NCBI GenBank assembly: GCA_020832105.1
Contig: JAFIFH010000070.1
Span: 1-64,000, forward strand
From: Idiomarina sp.
GTDB taxonomy: Bacteria; Pseudomonadota; Gammaproteobacteria; Enterobacterales; Alteromonadaceae
Reading direction: 5' to 3'
DNA length: 64,000 nucleotides
The notes beneath the pieces were generated by a model that worked only from the letters and a program-made list of their open reading frames with translations, was not told the origin of the DNA and made no database searches. The position numbers and the translations under genes are program-made. Positions 41,701-50,105 of the stretch are shown here, piece after piece. Position 1 is the stretch's first letter; every line of letters starts with the position of its first letter.

Positions 41701-42386
41701 TGATGGTGATGGAACATTCTTACGGCGAAGAGGCGATGCGCCGCTTCCTCAAACGCGAGCTGGACCGGTATCTGTCAGCCCGCAGCTTTGATGTGATTGG
41801 TGAATCGCCGCTGTATCGGGTAGAAAGCCAGGCCTACATTTATTATCAAAAAGGGTCGCTGGTCATGTACGCCCTGCGTGATTATCTCGGTGAAGAGGCC
41901 GTAAATACTGCCCTGCGCAACCTGATTGATGAGTTCCAGTATGCGCATCAGCCCTACCCGAACACGCGGGATCTCATCCGTTTGTTACGCGAACAGGCCA
42001 CAGATGAGCAGCAGGTTCTTATCACCGATATGTTTGAGCGCATCGTGCTGTTTGATCTACAAACCACTGACGCTGAAATGACCGAGCTCGACAATGGCCG
42101 CTGGCAGTTAAGCCTGACCATTGAAGCGCAAAAACTGGAAGCGGACTCCATGGGGCAGGAAGAGTCCGTGGACTTTACCCAGAGCTTTGATATCGGCGCG
42201 CTGCGTGCGCACCCGGATAACATTAACGAAGCGGATGAGGTGTTATATTTGGAGAAACACCAGATCTCGCGCGGTACAAACAACATCGTGATCGAGCTCG
42301 ACGAACGTCCGGCGTTTGCCGGTATCGACCCCTTCGTTAAATTGATCAGCCGTGATGTCAGCCGAAATGTGCGGGCCGTGCGCTAA
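38778..42386 (+). CDS. ABC-2 type permease / M1 family aminopeptidase fusion protein
   Basis: 1202 aa; N-terminal polytopic ABC-2 permease halves, C-terminal zinc peptidase motif AHEVAHQWFAHQITPG. Confidence 0.88.
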   Translation: MWLKLVASEWSYLRRLPSFYIVSALFFLLAFLAMTVDNVQIAIGGPNVMQNGPWYLAIAMVVFSIFGMFVVANFVGNTATRDVTCRMDGIILATPVSRGAYLWGRLTGAYLITMLVFCAIPLGLLLGSLMPWVDAERFGPTVIAYYIWPVVVLVAPSLFFCAVLFYALAMFSRSMMGMYLGVVAFFVLYLISGSLLSEPEYRTIGALADPFASSAYMELTRYWTAIERNTEIVSFDGVLLYNRLLWLGLAALIILVCQFTLDPRRPLTGRSARKRQKQLQPESAPALTGVSASVQLDLPNVHQQRGFSSWLPQLVRQTRFEVSQIVKSAPFVILLLITMVMLGSALLLGTNTTYGTANWPFTRLMVDEVMNATSLLAMIVVIYYSAESVWRERQSGMGDIVDATPTHSSVFFLSKLAGLLVVLVGLCLAAVVVTVLFQLSKGITHLELGQYALRLGLWYLLPMLMTAVLAIFVQVLSPNKFAGIGIMVVFMILLLTLNALGLEHNMYAFSGAPTHLYSDINGYGHYIAPQLWYMLYWGGLTLVLAVLAYTLWRRGAEARLKDRSRHLLSKLGWSGGAMVSAGLLAFVIAGTVIVHNTRILNEFTPSKQGMDVRAEYEKELRPYHNLAVPSITAVDLEVELYPQQRSAVAVGEFVLQNQTDEPIARMLVQLPQHSSRASSAEVRVEGARMSDIDSRFNTQWAEFDTPLAPGDETRMSFRVERTNQGFVDRGADVSLLHNGTFINNFELLPALGYQARAELQDRHERRKRDLPARHPLPDLDDEAQNRINAFTGHTHYIDFNVLVSTELGQTAIAPGYLTEQWDEGERAYFRYAMDAPILNFFNLMSADLEVTEDEHDGVAISVYHHARHDMNVGRMIDGVKDSLDYFNVNFGPYQHRQLRIIEFPYRSFAQAFPNTVPFSENMGFALDLRDEESIDFAYYVTAHEVAHQWFAHQITPGNVQGGQVLSETLSQYGALMVMEHSYGEEAMRRFLKRELDRYLSARSFDVIGESPLYRVESQAYIYYQKGSLVMYALRDYLGEEAVNTALRNLIDEFQYAHQPYPNTRDLIRLLREQATDEQQVLITDMFERIVLFDLQTTDAEMTELDNGRWQLSLTIEAQKLEADSMGQEESVDFTQSFDIGALRAHPDNINEADEVLYLEKHQISRGTNNIVIELDERPAFAGIDPFVKLISRDVSRNVRAVR

Positions 42387-42395
42387 CTAGAGATG

Positions 42396-42425
42396 CTCGC
42401 AGCAGCCCTCAGTGGCTGCTGCGAG
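42396..42425. terminator. Hairpin (12-bp arms, 6-nt loop) downstream of ABC/M1 gene
   Basis: CTCGCAGCAGCC-CTCAGT-GGCTGCTGCGAG. Confidence 0.65.
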
Positions 42426-42448
42426 ACAAGGATTTATCAGCAAGTTTG

Positions 42449-42486
42449 ATAGATTAACGCCACCCAATAGGGTGGCGTTAATCTAT
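42449..42486. terminator. Perfect 17-bp hairpin between convergent genes
   Basis: ATAGATTAACGCCACCC-AATA-GGGTGGCGTTAATCTAT; no separate U-tract. Confidence 0.7.
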
Positions 42487-42518
42487 GCTTGGCCCTCAGC
42501 GCCTGTAGTGACGCTCAG

Positions 42519-43805
42519 TTAAGCTACAAAGTCATGCAGCCTGTCAATCGCGGTAATCACCCGTGGGCAATATGCTTGCAGGAACTCCATATCTAAAGGC
42601 TCCTCACGCTGTAACGCAGCAAGCGCAGCTTCGCCATCGAAGTCGACATAAGCCAGACGCAGCGATAGATCATCCGCAGGCCTGCCAAAACAACTGCCGG
42701 GTAAGCAAGCAACCCCGGTTTCTTCCAGTAATCGATGACATAAGTCGTCGCTACTTAGGATCCCGCGACTCTTAAGCTTGTCCTGCAACGCGGCGAACGA
42801 CGGGAACAGATAAAAACCACCTTGGGCTTTATTCACCTGTGCGCCAGCACTGGCCAAGCGATCGTAGGCATAGGTCGCCAGCGCCTCGAGTACGCGCCGG
42901 GAATCTGTCAGGTAATCACGCATCGCTTGGCTATCTTCAAAGGCGCACACAGAGGCGTATTGAATAGGGGCGCTGGTGGAGGTAAAGGTTTCGCTCGCCA
43001 CCACCGCCATCGCATCCGCCAGCCAACTCAGTTCGGGTGGGAACGCGAACGCACCTAAACGCCAGCCACCGGCGCCAGCCCACTTGCTAATACCGTCACT
43101 GATAATAGTGCCCTCGGGGTAGTAGCGGGCGATAGAGACATGCTCACCGGTGAAATTCACCCCACCGTAAATTTCATCGGACAACACCAATACTCGGTAT
43201 TTACGGGCAACTGCGGCAATGCCGCGCAACTGCTCCGCGCTATACACCAGGCCAGTTGGGTTGCTTGGGTAATTGAGGATCAACAAGCGTGGTAAGTCAG
43301 GGTCTTGCTTGCAAAGCGCTTCTAGTGCCTCCGGCGTCACCCCAAGGCCACTGTCCAAAGAGGTCGGCAGCCAATGCAGATTGCGCCCTATAATTCGTGC
43401 TTGCGGCGCATAAGACACCCAACTCGGACTCGGAATGACTAAATCCCCATAGTAAGTCAGCTGCATAATGAACATCAGTTCTTTGGTGCCTGGGCCAATC
43501 AGGATGTTCTTTGCCTGGTATTCAAGGCCCTGGGTGCGCTGCAAATAATCACTAATGCTTTGGCGTAAGGCTGGTAGGCCCTTCACCGCAAGGTAGTCTT
43601 TTTGATGGGCATTGGCGCTTAATGCCTGTTGCATATGCACCGGTACCGGAAACGGTGACTGGCCAAGACCTAGTTTGTAAACCTCTTTACCGGATGCCTT
43701 GAGCTTTGCGCTCAGCTCATTCAGCGCCACAGTGGCAGACGGTCGCATTCCCCGGATATTCAGGTTGATTTGCACCGCGGGCGATATTAACTGACTTTGG
43801 GTCAT
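42519..43805 (-). CDS. Pyridoxal-phosphate-dependent aminotransferase class I/II
   Basis: 428 aa: LILNYPSNPTGLVYSAEQL, LSDEIYGGVNF, SDGISKWAGAGGWRLGAFAFP (PLP Lys). Confidence 0.92.
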   Translation of the reverse strand: MTQSQLISPAVQINLNIRGMRPSATVALNELSAKLKASGKEVYKLGLGQSPFPVPVHMQQALSANAHQKDYLAVKGLPALRQSISDYLQRTQGLEYQAKNILIGPGTKELMFIMQLTYYGDLVIPSPSWVSYAPQARIIGRNLHWLPTSLDSGLGVTPEALEALCKQDPDLPRLLILNYPSNPTGLVYSAEQLRGIAAVARKYRVLVLSDEIYGGVNFTGEHVSIARYYPEGTIISDGISKWAGAGGWRLGAFAFPPELSWLADAMAVVASETFTSTSAPIQYASVCAFEDSQAMRDYLTDSRRVLEALATYAYDRLASAGAQVNKAQGGFYLFPSFAALQDKLKSRGILSSDDLCHRLLEETGVACLPGSCFGRPADDLSLRLAYVDFDGEAALAALQREEPLDMEFLQAYCPRVITAIDRLHDFVA

Positions 43806-43821
43806 ACAAACCTCTCATAGG

Positions 43822-45162
43822 TTATTCTTGCTCAATCACATTTGGTAAACTCAGTGCGCGCCAACCTGCAATCAAGCCAATGATAATCAGGAACCACAGC
43901 ACACTATGGGTCCCTAACCAGCTATCCAACGCCCCCAGTAACATACCGAGCAGCAACAAAACGCCAATCACCGTATTACTGACCGCGGTCAGTTGGGCCC
44001 GATTGTCTTGGTTTGCCATATCCACCAGATAGGTTTTACGCCCTACCCGAGCTCCATGGTGGGCCACCGCTGCAAGAAATATCAGCCCGCCACCGACGGG
44101 TAACCAGGCAATATAGTCCTGCCAGAAAATATCCACCATCAGCGCAAGAAACATCACTGCCACCGCCAAAAATGCGGCTGCGGCCATCACGTGGTTACTT
44201 GCCGAATCGGACCATTTACCCCAAAAGCGCCCCGCTAACAAGCCAGCAAGACCATTGGCAAATAACAAGCCGCCAAGACCGGTGACAATGCCGTTGTCTG
44301 ACGATTGGCTTTGAATCAGGACCACAATATAAGGAATGGAAAACGCTGAAGAGACCAATAAAGCCCTGGTCGCAACGAAGTGACCAAACTGCTTGTTCTC
44401 CCACAGCAGGCTGAGGGATTTCACCGCCTCGGTAATCGCATTACCACCGCCACTGGTGGCCCCCGGTACTTCAGGCACAAACGCATAGACTATCGCCGCA
44501 AGTATCCAAAGTACCGCCGAACCGCCGAGCAAGGCGACAAACAATAGATTGGAGCCTTCCACATCAGGGGCAAAGATCACAATCAGCGCAGTCAGCAGGG
44601 TCATTAAACCAGCGAGACTTGCCGCCAAACCGGTTAAGCGCCCCCGCCGGGTTTTGGAGACAGTTTTGCCGGTGACATCTTTAATCGCGACAGAGCACAC
44701 ACCGCGAGACAAGCTAAACACCACCAGCCAGCCTATCACCCACCAGCCAAACGCCGTGCCTTCAAACATAAAAAGACCGACGAGCATGAACATAAGTGCA
44801 ACGGCCTGGCCAATGCTGCCGCCAACCCAGAACCATTTACGCACGGGACGTTCACGCATACGCTGGGCAATAAATAACTGCGGCAGCAATGATAGCGACT
44901 CACGCAAAGGCACCAGCATAGAGATAAAAAATGCCGGCGCGCCAGTGGCGGTCAGCAGCCAGGGCAGCACCAGACGGGCACTGACCAAAGAATCACCAAG
45001 CTTGGTCAGGGTCAACGCCCACAAATGAAACACGAAGGCCCGCGGCTGATGATTGCAGGCATCCTCTGGGATATCTTTGCACACCCGGGCGTCTTCGTCC
45101 TCCGCCAGATACCCGTAGAGTTTTTCACTTAAATCCTGCTCATTGCGCGCACCCGATCCCAT
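43822..45162 (-). CDS. MFS transporter with N-terminal cytoplasmic extension
   Basis: 446 aa polytopic protein; extension MGSGARNEQDLSEKLYGYLAEDEDARVCKDIPEDACNHQPRAF precedes the first TM. Confidence 0.75.
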   Translation of the reverse strand: MGSGARNEQDLSEKLYGYLAEDEDARVCKDIPEDACNHQPRAFVFHLWALTLTKLGDSLVSARLVLPWLLTATGAPAFFISMLVPLRESLSLLPQLFIAQRMRERPVRKWFWVGGSIGQAVALMFMLVGLFMFEGTAFGWWVIGWLVVFSLSRGVCSVAIKDVTGKTVSKTRRGRLTGLAASLAGLMTLLTALIVIFAPDVEGSNLLFVALLGGSAVLWILAAIVYAFVPEVPGATSGGGNAITEAVKSLSLLWENKQFGHFVATRALLVSSAFSIPYIVVLIQSQSSDNGIVTGLGGLLFANGLAGLLAGRFWGKWSDSASNHVMAAAAFLAVAVMFLALMVDIFWQDYIAWLPVGGGLIFLAAVAHHGARVGRKTYLVDMANQDNRAQLTAVSNTVIGVLLLLGMLLGALDSWLGTHSVLWFLIIIGLIAGWRALSLPNVIEQE

Positions 45163-45252
45163 GTCTGCTCCTACCGTTGATTCAATCGCTAGCTGTTAAT
45201 TTAGCGACTTCAAACGGCGGCGCAAGGCCAAATAACATAATAATCAAATATT

Positions 45253-45269
45253 TGTTCACTATCTGAACA
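45253..45269. promoter_or_regulatory. Operator-like dyad TGTTCA-N5-TGAACA just upstream of a TATAAT box (45277-45282) before the flagellin gene
   Basis: TGTTCACTATCTGAACA followed by GAAACTC TATAAT. Confidence 0.45.
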
Positions 45270-45311
45270 GAAACTCTATAATAGGTACTTGTAAAGATTG
45301 CCTGGGGGGGC

Positions 45312-46133
45312 ATGACGATGAACATTAATTCACCAAAAGGCGCTGGTATGGGTATTTTGCAAAATACCTTGGCGGCTCAAGAAAAGCGCATGGAGCAACT
45401 GGCTTCCGGCAAGCGGGTGAACTCTGCAGCCGATGACGCTGCAGCACTGCAAATTATTGAACGCATGAACGCTGAAGCGACGGCTTATCAACGCTCCGTG
45501 CGTAACGCGTTTGACGGTATTTCGATGCTGCAGGTCGCCGAAGGGGGCATGCAACAGATTCAGGGTGACCTGCAACGGATCCGCGAACTCAGCGTGCAAG
45601 CGGGCAATGGTATCCTCAATGATTCAGATCGCAGTGCCCTTAGTGCTGAAGTGAGTCAACTACGAGAGAATATTTACCGCACCATCGATACCACCAGCAT
45701 GGGCGGTGAACCGTTACTGAATCAGGACGGTGAACGGGGCTTTTTGGTCGGTAGTGGCCGTGGCGGCGAAGAGCAACGATTGACCATCAGTACCGTTGAT
45801 TTGCGCGAAGCTGGCTTAAATGCCCTGGAGGACATCGATCTTAGCACCGCCTCAGGCGCTGCAGATGCGTTACAAAACCTGGATGACATGCTCGGTGCCG
45901 TGGGTTCAGTACGAGCCCAATATGGCGCTCAGCAATCGGCATTTGTCAGTGCAGTGAATAGCCTGACCGGGGCTGATCTGAATATTCAGGCTGCACGCTC
46001 AAGGATCGGCGATTTAGACTATGCTCAAGCCACCGCAGATCGCACACGCAACGATATTCTGGCCCAGTCCGGTATCGCTATGCGTGGTCAGGCTAATATC
46101 TCTAGCGCCCAGGTGCTCAACCTGCTGGGCTAA
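45312..46133 (+). CDS. Flagellin-like protein (short, solitary)
   Basis: 273 aa; QLASGKRVNSAADDAAALQIIERM...RNAFDGISMLQVAEGGMQQI and C-terminal DYAQATADRTRNDILAQSGIAMRGQANISSAQVLNLLG. Confidence 0.9.
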   Translation: MTMNINSPKGAGMGILQNTLAAQEKRMEQLASGKRVNSAADDAAALQIIERMNAEATAYQRSVRNAFDGISMLQVAEGGMQQIQGDLQRIRELSVQAGNGILNDSDRSALSAEVSQLRENIYRTIDTTSMGGEPLLNQDGERGFLVGSGRGGEEQRLTISTVDLREAGLNALEDIDLSTASGAADALQNLDDMLGAVGSVRAQYGAQQSAFVSAVNSLTGADLNIQAARSRIGDLDYAQATADRTRNDILAQSGIAMRGQANISSAQVLNLLG

Positions 46134-46141
46134 ACCCATCT

Positions 46142-46171
46142 AAACGGGCCGGTCGCAGACCGCCCCGTTTA
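46142..46171. terminator. Hairpin downstream of flagellin
   Basis: AAACGGG-CGGTCGCAGACCG-CCCGTTT region (AAACGGGCCGGTCGCAGACCGCCCCGTTT); no long T-tract. Confidence 0.55.
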
Positions 46172-46966
46172 CGCTTGCGGCTCGAGCGTACCAATCTGTT
46201 GCACCCGTTGAGCGTAAAGCCACAGTTCATTAATGACTTTGAGTAGTTCCCGCCAGGGTGCAAGATCTTCCCCGCCAAGTTGAACACCGCTAACACCAGC
46301 GTAAGCGGCGCAGAGTTGACTTTCCTGACCGGGAGTCAATTGATTAATCTCTACCGCCGAGGCAACATCAAACCAGGGGTGGCCGAAACCTGCGTATTCC
46401 CAATCCACAACCCGCACGGGATCACTTAACAGCACATGCTGCAGCGCCAGATCGTTGTGGCAGAACACGGGTTCCCCTTGATCCCAGGCTTTCAGTAAAC
46501 GCTTGTAAGGGCTTAACTTCGCGCACATAGCAGAGGCCACCGCTGGCTGGTAGCGATTGACCGCTGCAATGTAGTTATTGACTCTGTCCTGCATCGACCA
46601 ACGCGGTAACTGTGGTGTTTGTTGATGGATTCGGGCGAGTGTTTCACCAAGTATGCGCATTTGCTCAGGGGGCGGCGAGCTCGCAAGCGTGGGTGCAGCC
46701 ACCCACCCCATTAACACCCAGGTATAATCAAGGTTATGCGCCACCAGCTCTGGGCATAAATGGGCATTAAACAGCGCTTGTTGCAAGCGGGCTTCTTCCA
46801 CCCGGTTGATGCTGTTATGGGCCTCGTTGCCCTGATGTTTCAAAAAGTAGCTGCGCGCTGGTGTGGTTACTTTCCAGCACTGATTGACTTCGCCACGATG
46901 AAGCGGCTCAACCTGCCAGTCGTGACCAAGATGGGTGTTTAAAAACTCAGTTAATGCATGGCTCAC
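46169..46966 (-). CDS. Phosphotransferase (APH/choline kinase fold), probable thiamine kinase
   Basis: 265 aa: FCHNDLALQHVLL and VVDWEYAGFGHPWFDVA; last gene of the TPP-riboswitch-led operon. Confidence 0.78.
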   Translation of the reverse strand: MSHALTEFLNTHLGHDWQVEPLHRGEVNQCWKVTTPARSYFLKHQGNEAHNSINRVEEARLQQALFNAHLCPELVAHNLDYTWVLMGWVAAPTLASSPPPEQMRILGETLARIHQQTPQLPRWSMQDRVNNYIAAVNRYQPAVASAMCAKLSPYKRLLKAWDQGEPVFCHNDLALQHVLLSDPVRVVDWEYAGFGHPWFDVASAVEINQLTPGQESQLCAAYAGVSGVQLGGEDLAPWRELLKVINELWLYAQRVQQIGTLEPQA

Positions 46967-47573
46967 CGGCCACCTCTTGTTGCTGATAGTCCTTTTTCCA
47001 TTTTATATAGCCTATCAGCGCCATAACAGTATATATGGCAAATAAAATTGCGGTGGGGTAAAACCCTTTAACCCAGAACAAGGCCACGTAGGTTATATCA
47101 ATCACGATCCAGTACAACCAGTTCTCCAGTGCCTTGCGCGCCACCAGGAAGGTCGCAAATAAGCTAAATAAGGTCGTCGGGGTGTCCAGCCATACTAGCT
47201 CCGCCTGAGTATAACGGCTGAGGAGCCAGCCGATGATCAGGGTCGCAGCTACGATCGCCGCAATCCAGCGCAGATGCCAACTTAGCTGAAATTGTCGAAC
47301 GGGCGCCTGCGTCGGCGAACCGGCTACATGACGCACCCGGGTCCATTGGTAATAGCCATAACCTGCCATCACCACATAGAACACCTGCAGCAGACTCTCC
47401 ATATATAGCCCGCCTTGCAGGAATAACATGGTATAGATGCTCGCGCTCATCGCCGCAGCGGGCCAACACCACAGGCTTTGGCGAATCGCGAACAGCACAT
47501 AGACAATGGCCAGGAGCACCGCGAGGAGCTCCCAGCCAGAGGTTAGTGCAAGGAGGTCAATCATCCATTGCAT
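46947..47573 (-). CDS. PnuC-family transporter, probable PnuT thiamine transporter
   Basis: 208 aa: VLFAIRQSLWCWPAAAMSASIYTMLFLQGGLYMESLLQVFYVVMAGYGYYQW; overlaps the kinase gene; TPP riboswitch context. Confidence 0.85.
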   Translation of the reverse strand: MQWMIDLLALTSGWELLAVLLAIVYVLFAIRQSLWCWPAAAMSASIYTMLFLQGGLYMESLLQVFYVVMAGYGYYQWTRVRHVAGSPTQAPVRQFQLSWHLRWIAAIVAATLIIGWLLSRYTQAELVWLDTPTTLFSLFATFLVARKALENWLYWIVIDITYVALFWVKGFYPTAILFAIYTVMALIGYIKWKKDYQQQEVAGEPCIN

Positions 47574-47585
47574 CAGTGCTGCGCC

Positions 47586-47855
47586 TTACCTGGGTCGTAA
47601 ATCACGATTTATGAATTTACATACCAATACCTGACTTGGTACCTGTTGGTATACCTGCTCAAGCTCGTCGGTGAGTACTTGCATCACCCGGCGAAATTCT
47701 CCGAAAATCTGGGTACTCATAGTATTGGTGTGTACCTCGATATCCTCATAGGTGGCCAGACGCTCCACAAAGCCTTTGATCACACTGATATATTCATCAG
47801 CCAGAGGGTATAGTGAAATTTCAGCACTCAGCGGTAATCTTGTATTTGCTTGCAT
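47586..47855 (-). CDS. YkoF-like / thiamine-binding small protein
   Basis: 89 aa: LSAEISLYPLADEYISVIKGFVERLATYEDIEVHTNTMSTQIFGEFRRVMQVL, resembling YkoF/MTH1187-type domains; in thiamine operon. Confidence 0.72.
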   Translation of the reverse strand: MQANTRLPLSAEISLYPLADEYISVIKGFVERLATYEDIEVHTNTMSTQIFGEFRRVMQVLTDELEQVYQQVPSQVLVCKFINRDLRPR

Positions 47856-47865
47856 CGGTTACTCC

Positions 47866-50007
47866 TTAAAAGCTGTAGCGGGCAGTCAGGCCAAAGCGTT
47901 GCGGCTCGCCGTACTGCACGTAATTTTTTGCTGTATATTCGTCACGCGGGTCATTACCAAAGTAAAAGCCGCGAGTGGCGTAGTCCTGGTCGGTAATATT
48001 TCGCGCCCACAGGCTCAGCACCCAGTCACCTAACTGGTAGTTCAGGCGAGCATGAATTAACTGATAGCTCGATGACCGTTCATCATGGGTGTTGGAGAAA
48101 TAAAAGCTATCTCGAGCGTCCAGCTCAACGCGCAATTCCAGTTGCTGGGTGAGTTGCCACTCAGCGCCGGTATGCACTTGATAGTTTGGCGCATGGGCTT
48201 GCTCACGGCCACTAATCGACTCGCCACCCTCTAGCTCAAAGTCACGCAGCTCAGTTTGCATCAGGCCGACACTGGCAAATAACCGTAGGTCATTACGCGG
48301 CACATAGTTAACTTCCGCTTCAACACCGTAGTTGCGACCTGAAGAGGCATTATCTAAATAGGTCACGAATTGCTGATCACGAAGCACATACGCATTAACC
48401 TGCATATCCTCACGCCAGCTGTGGAAGACCGTGAAATTAGCGCCCAGGCTGTGCTGAGGTAAGTACAGGCGATAACCGAGTTCACTATTGATGAGAGTTT
48501 CTGGGGCGAACGTCGCCACCGATTCTAAAAACTCAACGGCCTCTTCTAAACCGCGATCACCCGCGCGCCCCAGCGCTTCACCGTTCACACCACCTTGCTT
48601 AAAGCCGCGCGATAATGAGGCGTAAAACTGTTCATTTTGGTTTACCTGATACTGCAATGAAGCCCGGCCGCCCCAGGCAGTGTCACTTGGGTTTGCAATG
48701 ATGCCGCGGCTATCCAGGTAGTCGTTGTCGTAACCCTGTACCCGTAAACCGTACGTTGCTCGCAATTGCGGTGTCCACTGTTGCATGAACTCCCCATACA
48801 CAGCCCAGCTCTGAGTGTCATAGTCGCTGCTGAACGGCGCTGCCAGATAAGTATAGTCACGGGTCAGTTGCATATCGCTCTGCCGCAGATACACACCAGC
48901 AACCCATTCTGTAGGGATCTGACCAAGCATCACAGGGTCCTGGGACAATGCTCGCAGTTCTGCGGTCACATCGTCCCGGTCACGGTAATAAGCATCAAAG
49001 GAGTTATATTCCCAGCCCGGGCGAATACCCTCAAACGCCCAGTCTTCGTCAAAGCTATACTCCTGCTCAGCGGTTAAGTAACTCAGCGCGAACTCAATAT
49101 CGGCGCCATCTAATGCACGGTAGTTAACCTGCGAGCGAAATGCGTGGCTATCCAGGGTGTCACGGCCAGGGGTGTCGGATAAGGTCGTGCGATCAAGGTC
49201 CAGTGACCAGGTGTCATAGCCATTATCGATATCAAAGCGGTGGTAGGTTAAGGCGACATCCAAATCCGGATTCAAGGTCCACAAGCCATTCAGGCGCAGA
49301 CTGATTTCATCCTGGCCATTGGTGTCTGAGCGGCCTAAAAAGGTATTGTCGATAAAACCGTCACTTTCATAGCGATACAGCGAACCACGGGCGACAAAAT
49401 TGTCACTGAGCGCAGTGCCAAACGCGACCCCGGCACCGTAGCTATTGTAATTAGCAACGCTGAGTTCGGCCCGGCCGTTGGCGTCTTCACTGAGTTCGGT
49501 ACTGCTCAGGTAAATCATCCCAGCCATCGCATCGGCGCCAAAGCGGGTACTTTGCGGGCCACGGAAGACTTCCACCTGACCGATATCAAATAGCACCCCA
49601 GCATGGCCAAGGCCGCTGTAGTTAATGCCATCAACGACCAAACCTACAGACGGGTTAATGGGGTCAACAAACTGACTGCGCTCACCGATACCGCGAATTT
49701 GGAAGAAGTTGGCCCGTGAACCGCCAGCTGCAAGATTCACATTAGGGGCCATGGATAAAGCATCTTCAAGGTGCTCGGCCTGGCGTTGGCGCAGATCTTG
49801 ATGACTTAGCACACTGACACTGGCAGGTACGTCTTCAAGCCCTTGAGCACGAAAATCACCGACTACAGTAATGCGTTCAATGGCTTCTTCGTCTGCGCTA
49901 TCGGCGGCAAACGCCTGAGTGTATATGAGCGGAGTGGAAAGCAGTCCGGCACCAATAAGTGCGCTGGCCAGGGGGTGTAGAGCTGGGTATGCAGTAAATA
50001 TTTTCAT
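47866..50007 (-). CDS. TonB-dependent receptor, probable thiamine(-derivative) receptor
   Basis: Start MKIFTAYPALHPLASALIGAG; ITVVGDFRAQGLEDVPASVSVLSHQDLRQRQAEHLEDALSMAPNVN plug, C-terminal FGLTARYSF; directly downstream of TPP riboswitch. Confidence 0.9.
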   Translation of the reverse strand: MKIFTAYPALHPLASALIGAGLLSTPLIYTQAFAADSADEEAIERITVVGDFRAQGLEDVPASVSVLSHQDLRQRQAEHLEDALSMAPNVNLAAGGSRANFFQIRGIGERSQFVDPINPSVGLVVDGINYSGLGHAGVLFDIGQVEVFRGPQSTRFGADAMAGMIYLSSTELSEDANGRAELSVANYNSYGAGVAFGTALSDNFVARGSLYRYESDGFIDNTFLGRSDTNGQDEISLRLNGLWTLNPDLDVALTYHRFDIDNGYDTWSLDLDRTTLSDTPGRDTLDSHAFRSQVNYRALDGADIEFALSYLTAEQEYSFDEDWAFEGIRPGWEYNSFDAYYRDRDDVTAELRALSQDPVMLGQIPTEWVAGVYLRQSDMQLTRDYTYLAAPFSSDYDTQSWAVYGEFMQQWTPQLRATYGLRVQGYDNDYLDSRGIIANPSDTAWGGRASLQYQVNQNEQFYASLSRGFKQGGVNGEALGRAGDRGLEEAVEFLESVATFAPETLINSELGYRLYLPQHSLGANFTVFHSWREDMQVNAYVLRDQQFVTYLDNASSGRNYGVEAEVNYVPRNDLRLFASVGLMQTELRDFELEGGESISGREQAHAPNYQVHTGAEWQLTQQLELRVELDARDSFYFSNTHDERSSSYQLIHARLNYQLGDWVLSLWARNITDQDYATRGFYFGNDPRDEYTAKNYVQYGEPQRFGLTARYSF

Positions 50008-50009
50008 AA

Positions 50010-50069
50010 GGATCTCGTCTTTAATTTTTCTCCGCAACAGAGAAAAAAACATGCTGAAAGATGAGACCC
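50010..50069 (-). promoter_or_regulatory. Putative Shine-Dalgarno-sequestering hairpin (riboswitch expression platform)
   Basis: Minus strand: GGGTCTCATC pairs with GACGAGATCC just before ATG; inner stem TTTTTCTC/GAGAAAAA. Confidence 0.5.
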
Positions 50070-50105
50070 GGTTACAGGCTTTGTATGTAGATCACTGAAT
50101 TGTAT

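Noticed and set aside
44549-45028. 159-aa plus-strand ORF antisense to the MFS transporter
   Set aside because: Fully antisense to a well-supported membrane transporter gene; Thr/Ser/Pro/Arg-rich translation without recognisable domains, typical of shadow ORFs.
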